Numbered from the stretch's first letter, positions 1 to 6,294 are shown. The stretch is DNA of 15,262 nt from an uncultured Thermoproteales archaeon (GCA_946480885.1 CAMLLK010000004.1:1-15262), one strand, 5' to 3'. A program made the numbers and translations. The notes: generated from the letters alone by a model not told the origin.

Positions 1-21
1 GAGGAGATATACGGGAGGTAA
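1..21 (+). CDS. C-terminal end of upstream gene, probably exosome subunit Rrp41 (partial)
   Basis: The first 21 bases read in frame as E-E-I-Y-G-R followed by TAA, one base before the rrp42 start codon. Archaeal exosome operons normally place rrp41, the catalytic RNase PH-like subunit, directly before rrp42, so this is probably the tail of rrp41. The fragment is far too short to prove identity by sequence; the call rests on gene order. The same bases contain the Shine-Dalgarno motif for rrp42. Confidence 0.5.
   Translation, partial: EEIYGR
13..19 (+). promoter_or_regulatory. Shine-Dalgarno site for rrp42
   Basis: GGGAGGT lies three bases before the rrp42 ATG and inside the last codons of the upstream reading frame. 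It supports the chosen start and suggests translation of rrp42 from a shared rrp41-rrp42 mRNA rather than as a leaderless message. Confidence 0.65.
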
Positions 22-22
22 T

Positions 23-847
23 ATGGCCTCTATAAGTCCATATGGTAAACGATTCATTTCATATCTACGTAGAGAACAAATTAGAAGACTACTATCTACA
101 AGATATAGACTTGACGGGCGAGATCCTGAATCAATAAGAGAGGTACAGATCAAAGTTGGAGTTGTGAAGACAGCAGACGGCTCAGCTGAAGTTAAGATTG
201 GGAGGACGCACGTAGTAGCTGGCGTTAAAATTGGTCTAGGGCAGCCCTTCCCAGACGCGCCTGACGAAGGAGTATTAATAGTAGGAGCTGAGGTATTACC
301 ACACGCCTCGCCATATACTGAAGTTGGCCCCCCAGATGAGTCAGCTATTGAACTCGCTAGAGTGGTAGATAGAGGAATTAGACATTGTAATTATTTAGAT
401 TTTAAAAAACTCGCCGTTGAGGGAGGGAAGGCATACGTCTTGTGGATAGATCTATACGTAATCAACGACGATGGAAATTTAATAGACGCAGCAAACCTAG
501 CCGCAGTTGCAGCTCTAAAAAATACCCAAATGCCAGCTGTCTTAAAGGAAGACTCTGGCGTTGTGAAGTTAGATAGAAACAACAAGACGCCTCTACAAGT
601 CGAGTTAGACAAAGCCCCCATTGCTGTTTCAGTTGGAAAAATAAACAACGTCTTATTCCTCGACCCAACTTTTGAAGAAGAGCTCAGCCTAGACGGTAGG
701 ATAACTTTTACATTTGCTGACGATAAGATTGTGGCTGTTCAGAAGACATTAGGTTCATTCACACCTGGCGAATTAGAAAACGCGCTTAGCCTAGCCTTAA
801 GAGGGAGAGAGTACTTTGACACAGCTTTAAAAAAAGTCTTGGGGTAA
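23..847 (+). CDS. rrp42: Exosome complex protein Rrp42 (non-catalytic RNase PH-like subunit)
   Basis: This 274-residue protein matches archaeal Rrp42 in length and sequence. The N-terminus (SISPYGKRFISYLRRE) is followed by the RNase PH fold segments DGRDPESIREVQIKVGVVKTADGSAEVKIG and, near residues 88-115, AEVLPHASPYTEVGPPDES. In the family, Rrp42 pairs with Rrp41 to form the hexameric ring of the archaeal exosome, which degrades and tails RNA 3' to 5' in the cytoplasm. Rrp41 carries the phosphorolytic active site, while Rrp42 is structural and helps bind RNA. The ATG is preceded by a good Shine-Dalgarno motif. Ribosomal protein and Brix genes follow, as in the classic archaeal exosome superoperon. 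No anomaly seen. Confidence 0.95.
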   Translation: MASISPYGKRFISYLRREQIRRLLSTRYRLDGRDPESIREVQIKVGVVKTADGSAEVKIGRTHVVAGVKIGLGQPFPDAPDEGVLIVGAEVLPHASPYTEVGPPDESAIELARVVDRGIRHCNYLDFKKLAVEGGKAYVLWIDLYVINDDGNLIDAANLAAVAALKNTQMPAVLKEDSGVVKLDRNNKTPLQVELDKAPIAVSVGKINNVLFLDPTFEEELSLDGRITFTFADDKIVAVQKTLGSFTPGELENALSLALRGREYFDTALKKVLG

Positions 848-849
848 AG

Positions 850-858
850 TTTTTAAAG
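850..858 (+). promoter_or_regulatory. TATA box for rpl37ae (leaderless transcript)
   Basis: TTTTTAAAG is centred 23 bases upstream of the rpl37ae ATG and preceded by purine-rich AAAG, which could act as a BRE. The spacing places transcription start at or next to the start codon, so rpl37ae probably has its own leaderless transcript inside the exosome cluster. Confidence 0.65.
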
Positions 859-876
859 CTCTAGAACGAGTAGCGT

Positions 877-1182
877 ATGCCTTTTAGCCATACTAAAATC
901 GTTGGGCCTGCGGGAAGATACGGAGCTAGATATGGAATGGGTCTACGTCGTAAAATCACAGTGATTGAAGTAAAACAGCGGGGTAAACATAGATGCCCCA
1001 GCTGCCGCTCTTTAGTGAGATTAGAAAGACTTGGATTTGGCATTTGGAGATGTCCTAAATGCGAGTTTACATTTGCAGGTGGCGCGTGGAGTCCACAGAC
1101 TATAATGGGTAAAGCGCTAGCCCCAGAGGAGTTGAAAGAAGTAGAGGCGCAGAAAGCTAAATGGAGAGAAAGTGCCAGGTAG
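877..1182 (+). CDS. rpl37ae: Large ribosomal subunit protein L37Ae (eL43)
   Basis: The 101-residue product has the L37Ae layout: basic N-terminus with SHTKIVGPAGRYGARYG, then a C4 zinc ribbon with cysteines at 40, 43, 59 and 62 (HRCPSC ... WRCPKC), then a FAGGAW segment and a charged C-terminal helix. eL43 is a structural protein of the archaeal/eukaryotic 50S/60S subunit and binds 23S rRNA. It sits directly after rrp42, its usual archaeal position. The gene overlaps the next start codon by 22 bases, so it and the Brix gene are probably co-translated. Unlike in some archaea, no rpoP gene (RNA polymerase subunit P) lies between L37Ae and the Brix gene. Confidence 0.95.
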   Translation: MPFSHTKIVGPAGRYGARYGMGLRRKITVIEVKQRGKHRCPSCRSLVRLERLGFGIWRCPKCEFTFAGGAWSPQTIMGKALAPEELKEVEAQKAKWRESAR

Positions 1183-1706
1183 TAATAACCACGTCTCGAC
1201 ACCCATCTAAAAAAACGCTGGAGTTGATTAATGATTTAGTAAATTCTTTTCCAAATACGTGTAAAGTTGTAAGAGGCAAGAAGTCGTTCATTACGGTTTT
1301 AGAAGAGGCCGTGAGATACGAAGCTGAACATATTATGTTTATATGGGACCGTAGAGGTATGCCGTCTGCCATAGTTTTTTATGAAGTTCAGAAAAGGAGG
1401 TGGAAGCCGTATATGATAATAATCTCTGGCATAAAGACGCGGAGAGAGTTGCCGGTGTATACAACGCGTAGAGCGCCTGCAAAAAACGCAGTGATTGTAG
1501 ACACAGCCGGCGGAGAGCTTGGCGAGATATTATCTGAAGTCTTTAAGTATCCGCTTATATATGATTTAAACCATGTAAAGGGCACTTTCGATACAATTAT
1601 ACACGTTAGACCAAGAGAAGGCTATTTCGTCGAGATTTTGGGACGAGACTTTGGGCCAAGGGCGTCTTTATTAAAAATTAAAAAAATCATATATAGATAT
1701 GTATAA
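1161..1706 (+). CDS. Brix-domain (Imp4-like) ribosome biogenesis protein
   Basis: A 181-residue protein with archaeal Brix/Imp4 features: ITTSRHPSKKT at the N-terminus, VVRGKKSF near residue 38, IWDRRGMPSAIVFYEV around 61-76, and a C-terminal region rich in lysine and aromatic residues (RDFGPRASLLKIKKIIYRYV). Brix proteins bind pre-rRNA and act in ribosome assembly; eukaryotic Imp4 works in the U3 snoRNP, and the archaeal single-domain versions are inferred to do a related job. The ATG overlaps the end of L37Ae by 22 bases and no ribosome binding site is evident. Its last codons overlap the pcc1 start by 8 bases. The chain L37Ae-Brix-Pcc1 looks translationally coupled. Confidence 0.9.
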   Translation: MERKCQVVITTSRHPSKKTLELINDLVNSFPNTCKVVRGKKSFITVLEEAVRYEAEHIMFIWDRRGMPSAIVFYEVQKRRWKPYMIIISGIKTRRELPVYTTRRAPAKNAVIVDTAGGELGEILSEVFKYPLIYDLNHVKGTFDTIIHVRPREGYFVEILGRDFGPRASLLKIKKIIYRYV

Positions 1707-1917
1707 ATTGATACTAAATGTAAATGATGAGTTTATTTTAAGGATTTTTAAAATTTTAGAACAAGAGGTGCGTTTCCCACGGGGGAGGCTGTATGTAGAG
1801 AATGGGAAAGTGGTAGTAGTTGCTAACGATGCGTCTAGTCTACGTTCTTTGACACATACTATATTTAGAACAATCTACATCGCCGAGTCTATAAAGTCTC
1901 TTGAAATGTTTATATAA
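1699..1917 (+). CDS. pcc1: KEOPS complex subunit Pcc1
   Basis: This 72-residue protein resembles archaeal Pcc1. A basic PRGRLYVENGKVVVVAND strand region is followed by ASSLRSLTHTIFRTIYIAESI, matching the family pattern of an aspartate, then LR, a polar helix and an arginine. Pcc1 dimers join two KEOPS half-complexes (Kae1, Bud32, Cgi121), which make N6-threonylcarbamoyl adenosine (t6A) at position 37 of ANN-decoding tRNAs. Pcc1 often sits in the archaeal exosome cluster next to prefoldin beta, which supports the call. The ATG overlaps the Brix stop region. The codons for the final F-I-stop also form the TATA box of the prefoldin gene. The protein is short, so similarity alone is moderate evidence. 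Confidence 0.78.
   Translation: MYKLILNVNDEFILRIFKILEQEVRFPRGRLYVENGKVVVVANDASSLRSLTHTIFRTIYIAESIKSLEMFI
1909..1917 (+). promoter_or_regulatory. TATA box for prefoldin beta gene, inside the end of pcc1
   Basis: TTTATATAA is centred 25 bases upstream of the prefoldin ATG. It coincides exactly with the last two sense codons and the stop codon of pcc1. The spacing predicts a leaderless prefoldin transcript. Confidence 0.7.
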
Positions 1918-1937
1918 TAGAGGCATTAAGACTCATA

Positions 1938-2318
1938 ATGGCACAAGTCCCACCATCTCTACAAGACTTAGCCAATAGATTTAACCAGGCCCAAGCACAG
2001 TTACAGAATGTCTTGTTAAGAAAACAACAGTACGAGGCAGAGCTTAGAGAAGTAGAGAAGGCAATAGCAGAGATTGAAAAACTGCCGCAGGAGGCGAAAA
2101 TTTTCAAATCAGTGGGTAATTTCTTAATTCAACAGAATAAAGAAATAGCATTACAAGAGTTGAGAGATAGAAAAGAGTTGTTGGAACTCCATGTGAAGAC
2201 ATTGACGCGTCAAGAGTCTATGTTAAGAGAACAGATCGAGAAGCTTAGAGATGAGATAAATAAAGAACTCGCAAAGCTAAGAGGAGGAGGCCAGGAGGTA
2301 GCTAAAGGCGGAGGATAG
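1938..2318 (+). CDS. pfdB: Prefoldin beta subunit
   Basis: The 126-residue protein is two long coiled-coil helices joined by a short beta-hairpin region, as in prefoldin beta. The N-terminal helix is rich in Q, R and E (LANRFNQAQAQLQNVLLRKQQYEAELRE), the central strand region is EAKIFKSVGNFLIQQNKE, and a second charged helix ends in a Gly/Lys-rich tail. Archaeal prefoldin is an alpha2-beta4 jellyfish-shaped cytosolic chaperone that holds unfolded proteins and hands them to the thermosome. Its presence after pcc1 is typical of the archaeal exosome superoperon. The start fits a leaderless mRNA from the TATA box overlapping the pcc1 stop. Confidence 0.95.
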   Translation: MAQVPPSLQDLANRFNQAQAQLQNVLLRKQQYEAELREVEKAIAEIEKLPQEAKIFKSVGNFLIQQNKEIALQELRDRKELLELHVKTLTRQESMLREQIEKLRDEINKELAKLRGGGQEVAKGGG

Positions 2319-2324
2319 TAATTA

Positions 2325-2600
2325 ATGAGTGAAATAAACGAGTTTATTTCTTTAAAAGTCGTTGATTTAATCTCTCAAAGACTCGGCGACGCGGCTAAAT
2401 ACGTCACAGTCTACGTCTCTTTTTCTGACAAAGGCGTCGAGGTAGAAGTAAATGTAGACGCAAGTGTTTTAGTAGACGAAGAATATCTTAAAAAAGTCGT
2501 TGACGAAGCTGCAGACTTCGGCGTGTGTCTAGCAGACGTTATAAAAGAAAAAGGGTGGCCTTTGGATAATAAACATATAGAGAAATGTTGGAAAAGTTAG
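2325..2600 (+). CDS. DUF3194-like small conserved archaeal protein
   Basis: A 91-residue acidic protein of unknown function. It has an N-terminal helix (SEINEFISLKVVDLISQRLG), alternating-hydrophobic strands (YVTVYVSFSDKGVEVEVNVDASVLVD) and a C-terminal helical part with two cysteines (FGVCLADVIKEKG, EKCWKS). Its size, strand pattern and place between prefoldin beta and a DHH phosphoesterase match the DUF3194 family of archaeal exosome clusters; I infer membership from position plus general pattern. A GGAGG motif at 2310-2314, inside the end of the prefoldin gene, lies 10 bases before the ATG. The 3' end overlaps the DHH gene by 16 bases. Confidence 0.65.
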   Translation: MSEINEFISLKVVDLISQRLGDAAKYVTVYVSFSDKGVEVEVNVDASVLVDEEYLKKVVDEAADFGVCLADVIKEKGWPLDNKHIEKCWKS

Positions 2601-3472
2601 TAGATCTACTAGGCGGAGCTAGAAAAGTCGCGATTATAACCCACAGGAGGGCAGACGCAGACGCTTTGGCATGTGCAAATGTTTTAAAACTAGTATTAAA
2701 CAAACTCGGCGTTGAGGTATTGGCTATTGTGTGTCCAGAGGGCTCGCCTCTTGGAAATTGTGTAGAAGAAATGCCGAAAGACGCCGAGCTTTACATCTTA
2801 GTCGACGTCGCGTCGTTACACCAAGTGCCGAGGATAGATAAGAAATTTTTCAAAATAGATCACCACGCGGTGGGAGATAACACGCCTGGGTTAATAGAGG
2901 AGAGGCCTAGCTGTACAGAAATTGCTGTGGCCTTGGCGGAAGAGGCCGGCGTAGAAATACCTCAAGACGTCGCCGCTCTTGCCGTCTTGGGGATATATAC
3001 AGACACCGTGAAGTTAAAAAAAGCGGATGCCGACACGTTAAATATTTTGTCTAAACTATTGAAAAAATCGGGGGGAACTCTTGGAGATATAGTAAAAGAC
3101 AACGGCGAGAGGAGATTTGACGTCGTGATTGCATTACTTAAAGGCATGCAGCGGGTCCAAATATATAGATCTTCTCTAGGGGTGATATGTACATCATATG
3201 TTAGTGCACATGAATCTGACCTAGCGGCTATGCTCATAGCCGCAGGTTGTAGAATTGCTTTAGTTGCCTCAAAGAAAAAAAACGGCGTGTATATCATTCT
3301 AAGGTCCAGGGGAGTGGATATATCCCATGTAGTAAAAAAATTCGGAGAGGGCGGGGGCCATAGAGAGGCTGCTGTAGTAGTAGTTAAAGAGAGATTAGAC
3401 AAAGGCCAACTGCCTCAATTCTTGGATAAAGTAGTCAAAACAATAGATCCTGAGGCTGAGCTAATCCAATAG
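2585..3472 (+). CDS. DHH-DHHA1 family phosphoesterase
   Basis: This 295-residue protein has the full set of DHH superfamily metal-binding motifs: motif I HRRADADAL (H20, D24, D26), motif II ILVDVA (D74), motif III IDHH (92-94) and motif IV GIYTDT (D140). A DHHA1 domain carries GEGGGHREAA near 255-263. The domain order and length resemble stand-alone RecJ-like or nanoRNase (NrnA)-type enzymes, Mn2+-dependent nucleases or phosphodiesterases of short nucleic acids. The substrate cannot be read from the sequence, but the exosome neighbourhood makes a role in finishing off short RNA products a reasonable inference. It overlaps the preceding gene by 16 bases and its stop overlaps the convergent gene's stop by 12. 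Confidence 0.9.
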   Translation: MLEKLVDLLGGARKVAIITHRRADADALACANVLKLVLNKLGVEVLAIVCPEGSPLGNCVEEMPKDAELYILVDVASLHQVPRIDKKFFKIDHHAVGDNTPGLIEERPSCTEIAVALAEEAGVEIPQDVAALAVLGIYTDTVKLKKADADTLNILSKLLKKSGGTLGDIVKDNGERRFDVVIALLKGMQRVQIYRSSLGVICTSYVSAHESDLAAMLIAAGCRIALVASKKKNGVYIILRSRGVDISHVVKKFGEGGGHREAAVVVVKERLDKGQLPQFLDKVVKTIDPEAELIQ

Positions 3473-4003
3473 TTCAACTCTTCTTACTCTAAAGCTACAG
3501 TATTTACATCCAAACACACTCTCCACAACTCTACCTCTGTACTTTCTAGAGAAATACTTCTCACTTCTATAGAGCTTGAGGGAGTCTTTTCCACACTGTG
3601 GACACCTATGCTCCGTCTCGGTCTCTACGCCTAACTTATGCGGTTTTTCTACCATCGCCCGGCCTAGGGCGTCTTCTAGACCTGTCTCAAGCTCTACAGA
3701 GCTGACACCTAAGAGTTTTACACCTAGCTTAATTCCATACCATCGAAACGCTCTTTCAATCAATGAATTTAGATAGTCTATTAAAATATACGGTCTATAC
3801 GAAACCACTATTAATATATCTATTGAGTCAAGGTCTAGAGTTTTTCTTACATCCTCTATATCGTCAAATGTGGGATACTCCTCACGTGGGCACCAAAATC
3901 CAATTTGTAGAGAGTTTATCTGAGCTATTATTAAGTCTAGCCTTTTACGAATATTGGAAATACTTCTCTCAGCAAGATAGTTGACAACTGCGTCGCACTC
4001 CAC
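3461..4003 (-). CDS. Unknown protein with C-terminal zinc ribbon
   Basis: I do not recognise this 180-residue protein as a named family. The first 120 residues look mixed alpha/beta, with a basic N-terminal helix (RSISNIRKRLDLIIAQINSL), a hydrophobic strand IDILIVVSYRPYILIDYL and a KLGVKLLGV strand. The last 50 residues form a likely zinc ribbon, CPQCG followed by CKYC, separated by a basic stretch (LKLYRSEKYFSRKYRGR), which suggests nucleic-acid or rRNA contact. The start is GTG; TTTAATATA on the same strand lies about 23 bases upstream, so the mRNA is probably leaderless. It diverges from the four-cysteine mini-protein at 4051 and its stop overlaps that of the DHH gene. The coding density and the ribbon make it a real gene. 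Confidence 0.8.
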   Translation of the reverse strand: MECDAVVNYLAERSISNIRKRLDLIIAQINSLQIGFWCPREEYPTFDDIEDVRKTLDLDSIDILIVVSYRPYILIDYLNSLIERAFRWYGIKLGVKLLGVSSVELETGLEDALGRAMVEKPHKLGVETETEHRCPQCGKDSLKLYRSEKYFSRKYRGRVVESVFGCKYCSFRVRRVELLD

Positions 4004-4014
4004 TTGTGAAAAAA

Positions 4015-4043
4015 CTTCAATATATTAAAGCAATCTATTGAAG
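4015..4043. promoter_or_regulatory. Divergent promoter region with 8 bp inverted repeat (possible operator)
   Basis: The 47 bp between the two divergent starts contains CTTCAATA (4015-4022) and its exact reverse complement TATTGAAG (4036-4043) with a 13 bp spacer. The AT-rich core AATATATTAAA (4019-4029) offers TATA elements to both strands, about 23 bases from the GTG at 4003 and about 26 from the ATG at 4051. One arm overlaps the TATA core, so a dimeric regulator bound here could control both genes. The operator role is inference. Confidence 0.5.
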
Positions 4044-4050
4044 TAGATCT

Positions 4051-4215
4051 ATGCGTTGTGTAATGTATAGACCTACTGCAGATGGGCCTAGGTGTGTATT
4101 AATGCCGCCGGAAGAATGGCGTATGAGAAAGACGCAGTTAGAAAAATACTGCCACAACGGCGGGGGCGGCTGTCAGATATATGCACAATATCTAAATCGG
4201 CGGGGTGCATTATAA
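4051..4215 (+). CDS. Four-cysteine mini-protein, probably metal-binding
   Basis: A 54-residue reading frame starts at an ATG correctly spaced from a TATA element. It carries cysteines at 3, 15, 34 and 41 (RCVMY, RCVLM, KYCHN, GGCQIY), plus H35 beside the third, and a tetra-glycine loop between the last two. The C-terminal pattern YC-x6-CQIY recalls small archaeal proteins with two cysteine pairs that bind zinc or an iron-sulphur cluster. The exact family is not known to me. The protein is basic (many R and K) and soluble. Support for a real gene comes from the cysteine spacing, the divergent promoter and the following gene's TATA box starting right at its stop. Function unknown. Confidence 0.65.
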   Translation: MRCVMYRPTADGPRCVLMPPEEWRMRKTQLEKYCHNGGGGCQIYAQYLNRRGAL

Positions 4216-4216
4216 T

Positions 4217-4224
4217 TTAAAAAA
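4217..4224 (+). promoter_or_regulatory. TATA box for the gene starting at 4243
   Basis: TTTAAAAA is centred about 23 bases upstream of the ATG at 4243, immediately after the stop codon of the mini-protein. The spacing favours the ATG at 4243 over the in-frame TTG at 4225, which lies only one base beyond the box, too close for a transcript start. Confidence 0.55.
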
Positions 4225-4242
4225 TTGCATATATTAAAAGGT

Positions 4243-5136
4243 ATGTTGTGCACTTCGTTGGCAGAGTGTATTGAATCACTAAGGCCGAGACAAATCATGG
4301 CCATTTCGTCGCCGCTTGGTGGGTATGGGGCACTGGCGCTTGCCCGTGTGGCGAAATTATCTATAGTTACGTCAGGTCCAGTGTTTAACAAATTAGTTGT
4401 ATTAGACGCCATAGACAATTATAACATTGACGTGAGGTATATCCCTAGACTTTATACATCGGTCTATAAGTTTGTCGGAGATAGAGAGTGTTGGGTTGCG
4501 GGCCCTCCCCTAGTCAAGAGTACGGTTAGTGGAAGCTCTACATCAGTTTCTATGTATAGTTGTTCTAAGATAGAGGGGTTTGAGAAAATAACGACAGGTG
4601 GGAAGCCTATTGAGTCTTTAAGCTCTAGCGTCTTAGGCGGTGGGAAAGACGGCCGCGACTACGACATAGTGGTGAAATTAAGATCACTTTCTGTAAAAGG
4701 AGATGACGAAGAAGAAATAGCCGACAGAATAATACGCAGTGGCGTATTAGACATCGACGATTTAGACATTGTGTCGCAGCGGATTTGGCATGTAGTCTCA
4801 AATTGGAGAAATCGTTCTGTTATATTGTTCAGAGACCCTGTGACAAATCTCGGCATTACTATATCTCTACTATATTACTCAACTAAAGTAGTCGCCGCGG
4901 GCCGGGATTGTCCAAAGACAAAGTGTGTCAAAACCACGACTAAAGTAATAGAAAGAGCGCTTAAACTAGCGCCTCAGTCCAATGTCCATGACATATGGAT
5001 AAAGGCGTTGAGAGATCCACAACACCGTAGAAAAATTGAAGAAAGTCCCTACATCCCAGCGTTTTTAATACTAACTGGAAAAGTAGACGTAAAGTTAGAC
5101 ATGTCGACGCGAATCTATACAATTAGAGCTACTTAG
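4243..5136 (+). CDS. Hypothetical protein, 297 aa, function unknown
   Basis: I cannot assign this protein to a family. The N-terminal part reads MLCTSLAECIESLRPRQIMAISSP, then a glycine-bearing loop (LGGYGALALARVAKLSIV) and several alternating strands and helices, giving an alpha/beta look. A later segment, RSVILFRDPVTNLGITISLLYYSTKVVAAG, is the most hydrophobic, but no clear transmembrane helix or signal peptide is seen. The N-terminal layout loosely recalls a RecA-like fold with an eroded P-loop (no GxxxxGK[ST]), which is speculation. Two cysteines, CPKTKC, sit near residue 229. The start at ATG 4243 is chosen because of the TATA box at 4217-4224. It is convergent with, and overlaps by 8 bases, the radical SAM gene. 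Confidence 0.75.
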   Translation: MLCTSLAECIESLRPRQIMAISSPLGGYGALALARVAKLSIVTSGPVFNKLVVLDAIDNYNIDVRYIPRLYTSVYKFVGDRECWVAGPPLVKSTVSGSSTSVSMYSCSKIEGFEKITTGGKPIESLSSSVLGGGKDGRDYDIVVKLRSLSVKGDDEEEIADRIIRSGVLDIDDLDIVSQRIWHVVSNWRNRSVILFRDPVTNLGITISLLYYSTKVVAAGRDCPKTKCVKTTTKVIERALKLAPQSNVHDIWIKALRDPQHRRKIEESPYIPAFLILTGKVDVKLDMSTRIYTIRAT

Positions 5137-6250
5137 TAACTTCTCTCCAAGCGAGTCCAAACTGGTCTGCTAAGCTGTAAGCAGTTTCTAACTCTCTCTT
5201 TGTGACTCTCCTTCTTAACTCTTTGTACTTCTCCAATTTGTTAACAAGATATTCCGGTCTGTATTGATCCATAATATTTACAAGAGCGTGTCTACAATTC
5301 TCTGAGAGCCATTTTAAGACAGGTTTTGTGCAACACTCCACATGGCCTGGCAGTACTAAGTGTCGGACTATTATGTCTTCGCCTCTTTTACAAATTGTTA
5401 TAAAGTTTCTCGTCGTGACTTCCCAATATCTAGGCGCTACGGAGTATTTCAATGCGCATGTATTACTGCCATATTTAAAATCTGGTAGCCATATGTCTAT
5501 TACATGTAGAATTAATGAAAGTGCCTCTGGAGTTAGATACATATTTGAATTCCACAGCTGCGGCACGTTGACCCCCCTCGTGGCTAAAATTTTTAACGAT
5601 TCCAATATTGTGGGTATGTTAGGAGTAGGCTCTCCTCCAACCCAATTTATATTACGCGCCCCCTCATGCCTAAGCCTAATTTGCACCACTGCAAGCGCCT
5701 CTGCCGTCACCTCTACTCCAGCCTCTGGGTGTTGTGAAATATCCCAATTTTGACAGTAGACACAACGGAAGTTACAGCCTGAGAAAAATATCGTGCCGGA
5801 GGGGACAAGCGGGGCCTCTTCGCCTAGGTGGTGTAAAAAACTCGCCACTCTAGCATTCTTGTCTAAAAGACAAGCGCCAGCTCTCTCTGTTCTATCTACG
5901 CCGCACCTCCTTTCGCATAGATAACACCTCTTTAACTGCCTCTTGGCGAGTTCGATCTTTATATCTAGAAGAGAGGCGGGGGGCAAAGCCTTTTTTAAAA
6001 TAGAGAGGTCCGGCTTTTCTCTCTGAGTTCTCCACTCCACGTCCGCTGCTCTACTCAATTCGTCGTGTAGTTTCCACAACTCTCTATCTTCAAACATGGC
6101 GTAGTCAACTGGCGCCTCGACTCTAGCCGCTATGTGAAATTTCGCAGGTGCTACATCGCGCATGACGGCGTAGTACCAACTAAGTCTCTCTCTAACTACA
6201 GGCTCTCTCCATACGGCGACGGCGTCTGGCCTATAGAACATCCAAGACAT
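5129..6250 (-). CDS. PflX-like radical SAM protein (COG1313 type)
   Basis: This 373-residue protein has the radical SAM cluster motif CNFRCVYC (C159, C163, C166) after SGTIFFSG. An N-terminal cysteine-rich segment, CYLCERRCGVDR plus a later cysteine (C109, C112, C116, C127), probably holds a further metal centre. Other conserved-looking parts are WVGGEPTPNIP (the GGEP motif, about 204-214), NSNMYLTPE and VRHLVLPGHVEC. This is the layout of the uncharacterised Fe-S protein family related to pyruvate formate-lyase activating enzymes (PflX). The chemistry is reductive cleavage of S-adenosylmethionine to a 5'-deoxyadenosyl radical; the target is unknown, and no formate lyase homologue is in view. 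The first ~100 residues look like a lineage-specific extension. It diverges from bud32. Confidence 0.88.
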   Translation of the reverse strand: MSWMFYRPDAVAVWREPVVRERLSWYYAVMRDVAPAKFHIAARVEAPVDYAMFEDRELWKLHDELSRAADVEWRTQREKPDLSILKKALPPASLLDIKIELAKRQLKRCYLCERRCGVDRTERAGACLLDKNARVASFLHHLGEEAPLVPSGTIFFSGCNFRCVYCQNWDISQHPEAGVEVTAEALAVVQIRLRHEGARNINWVGGEPTPNIPTILESLKILATRGVNVPQLWNSNMYLTPEALSLILHVIDIWLPDFKYGSNTCALKYSVAPRYWEVTTRNFITICKRGEDIIVRHLVLPGHVECCTKPVLKWLSENCRHALVNIMDQYRPEYLVNKLEKYKELRRRVTKRELETAYSLADQFGLAWREVTK

Positions 6251-6266
6251 ATAAAACCCTACTTAG

Positions 6267-6276
6267 TTTTATAAAA
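6267..6276. promoter_or_regulatory. Palindromic bidirectional TATA box between the radical SAM gene and bud32
   Basis: TTTTATAAAA is its own reverse complement and lies 16 bases from the ATG at 6250 (-) and 18 bases from the GTG at 6295 (+). Its centre is 22-23 bases from either start codon, the right spacing for leaderless transcription in both directions from one element. Confidence 0.65.
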
Positions 6277-6294
6277 ACTTAAAAAAGGGGGGAC

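Noticed and set aside
1718..1728. C-box-like ATGATGA of a possible C/D box guide RNA
   Set aside because: No D' or D box CTGA at a suitable distance was found, and the bases are normal codons of pcc1.
2962..3402. 146-codon minus-strand frame inside the DHH gene
   Set aside because: It lies fully antisense to a gene with all DHH motifs intact and its composition (many S, T, F) is typical of a shadow frame.
3576..3984. Two plus-strand frames (3576-3776 and 3763-3984) opposite the zinc-ribbon gene
   Set aside because: The minus-strand frame has the zinc motif, a spaced TATA box and full length; the opposite frames have none.
4225..4242. TTG start for the 297-residue protein
   Set aside because: It lies one base beyond the likely TATA box, so it would not be on the leaderless transcript; the ATG at 4243 is correctly spaced.
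5328..5753. 141-codon plus-strand frame inside the radical SAM gene
   Set aside because: It is antisense to the cluster-binding region of a clearly conserved protein, with no promoter or ribosome binding site.
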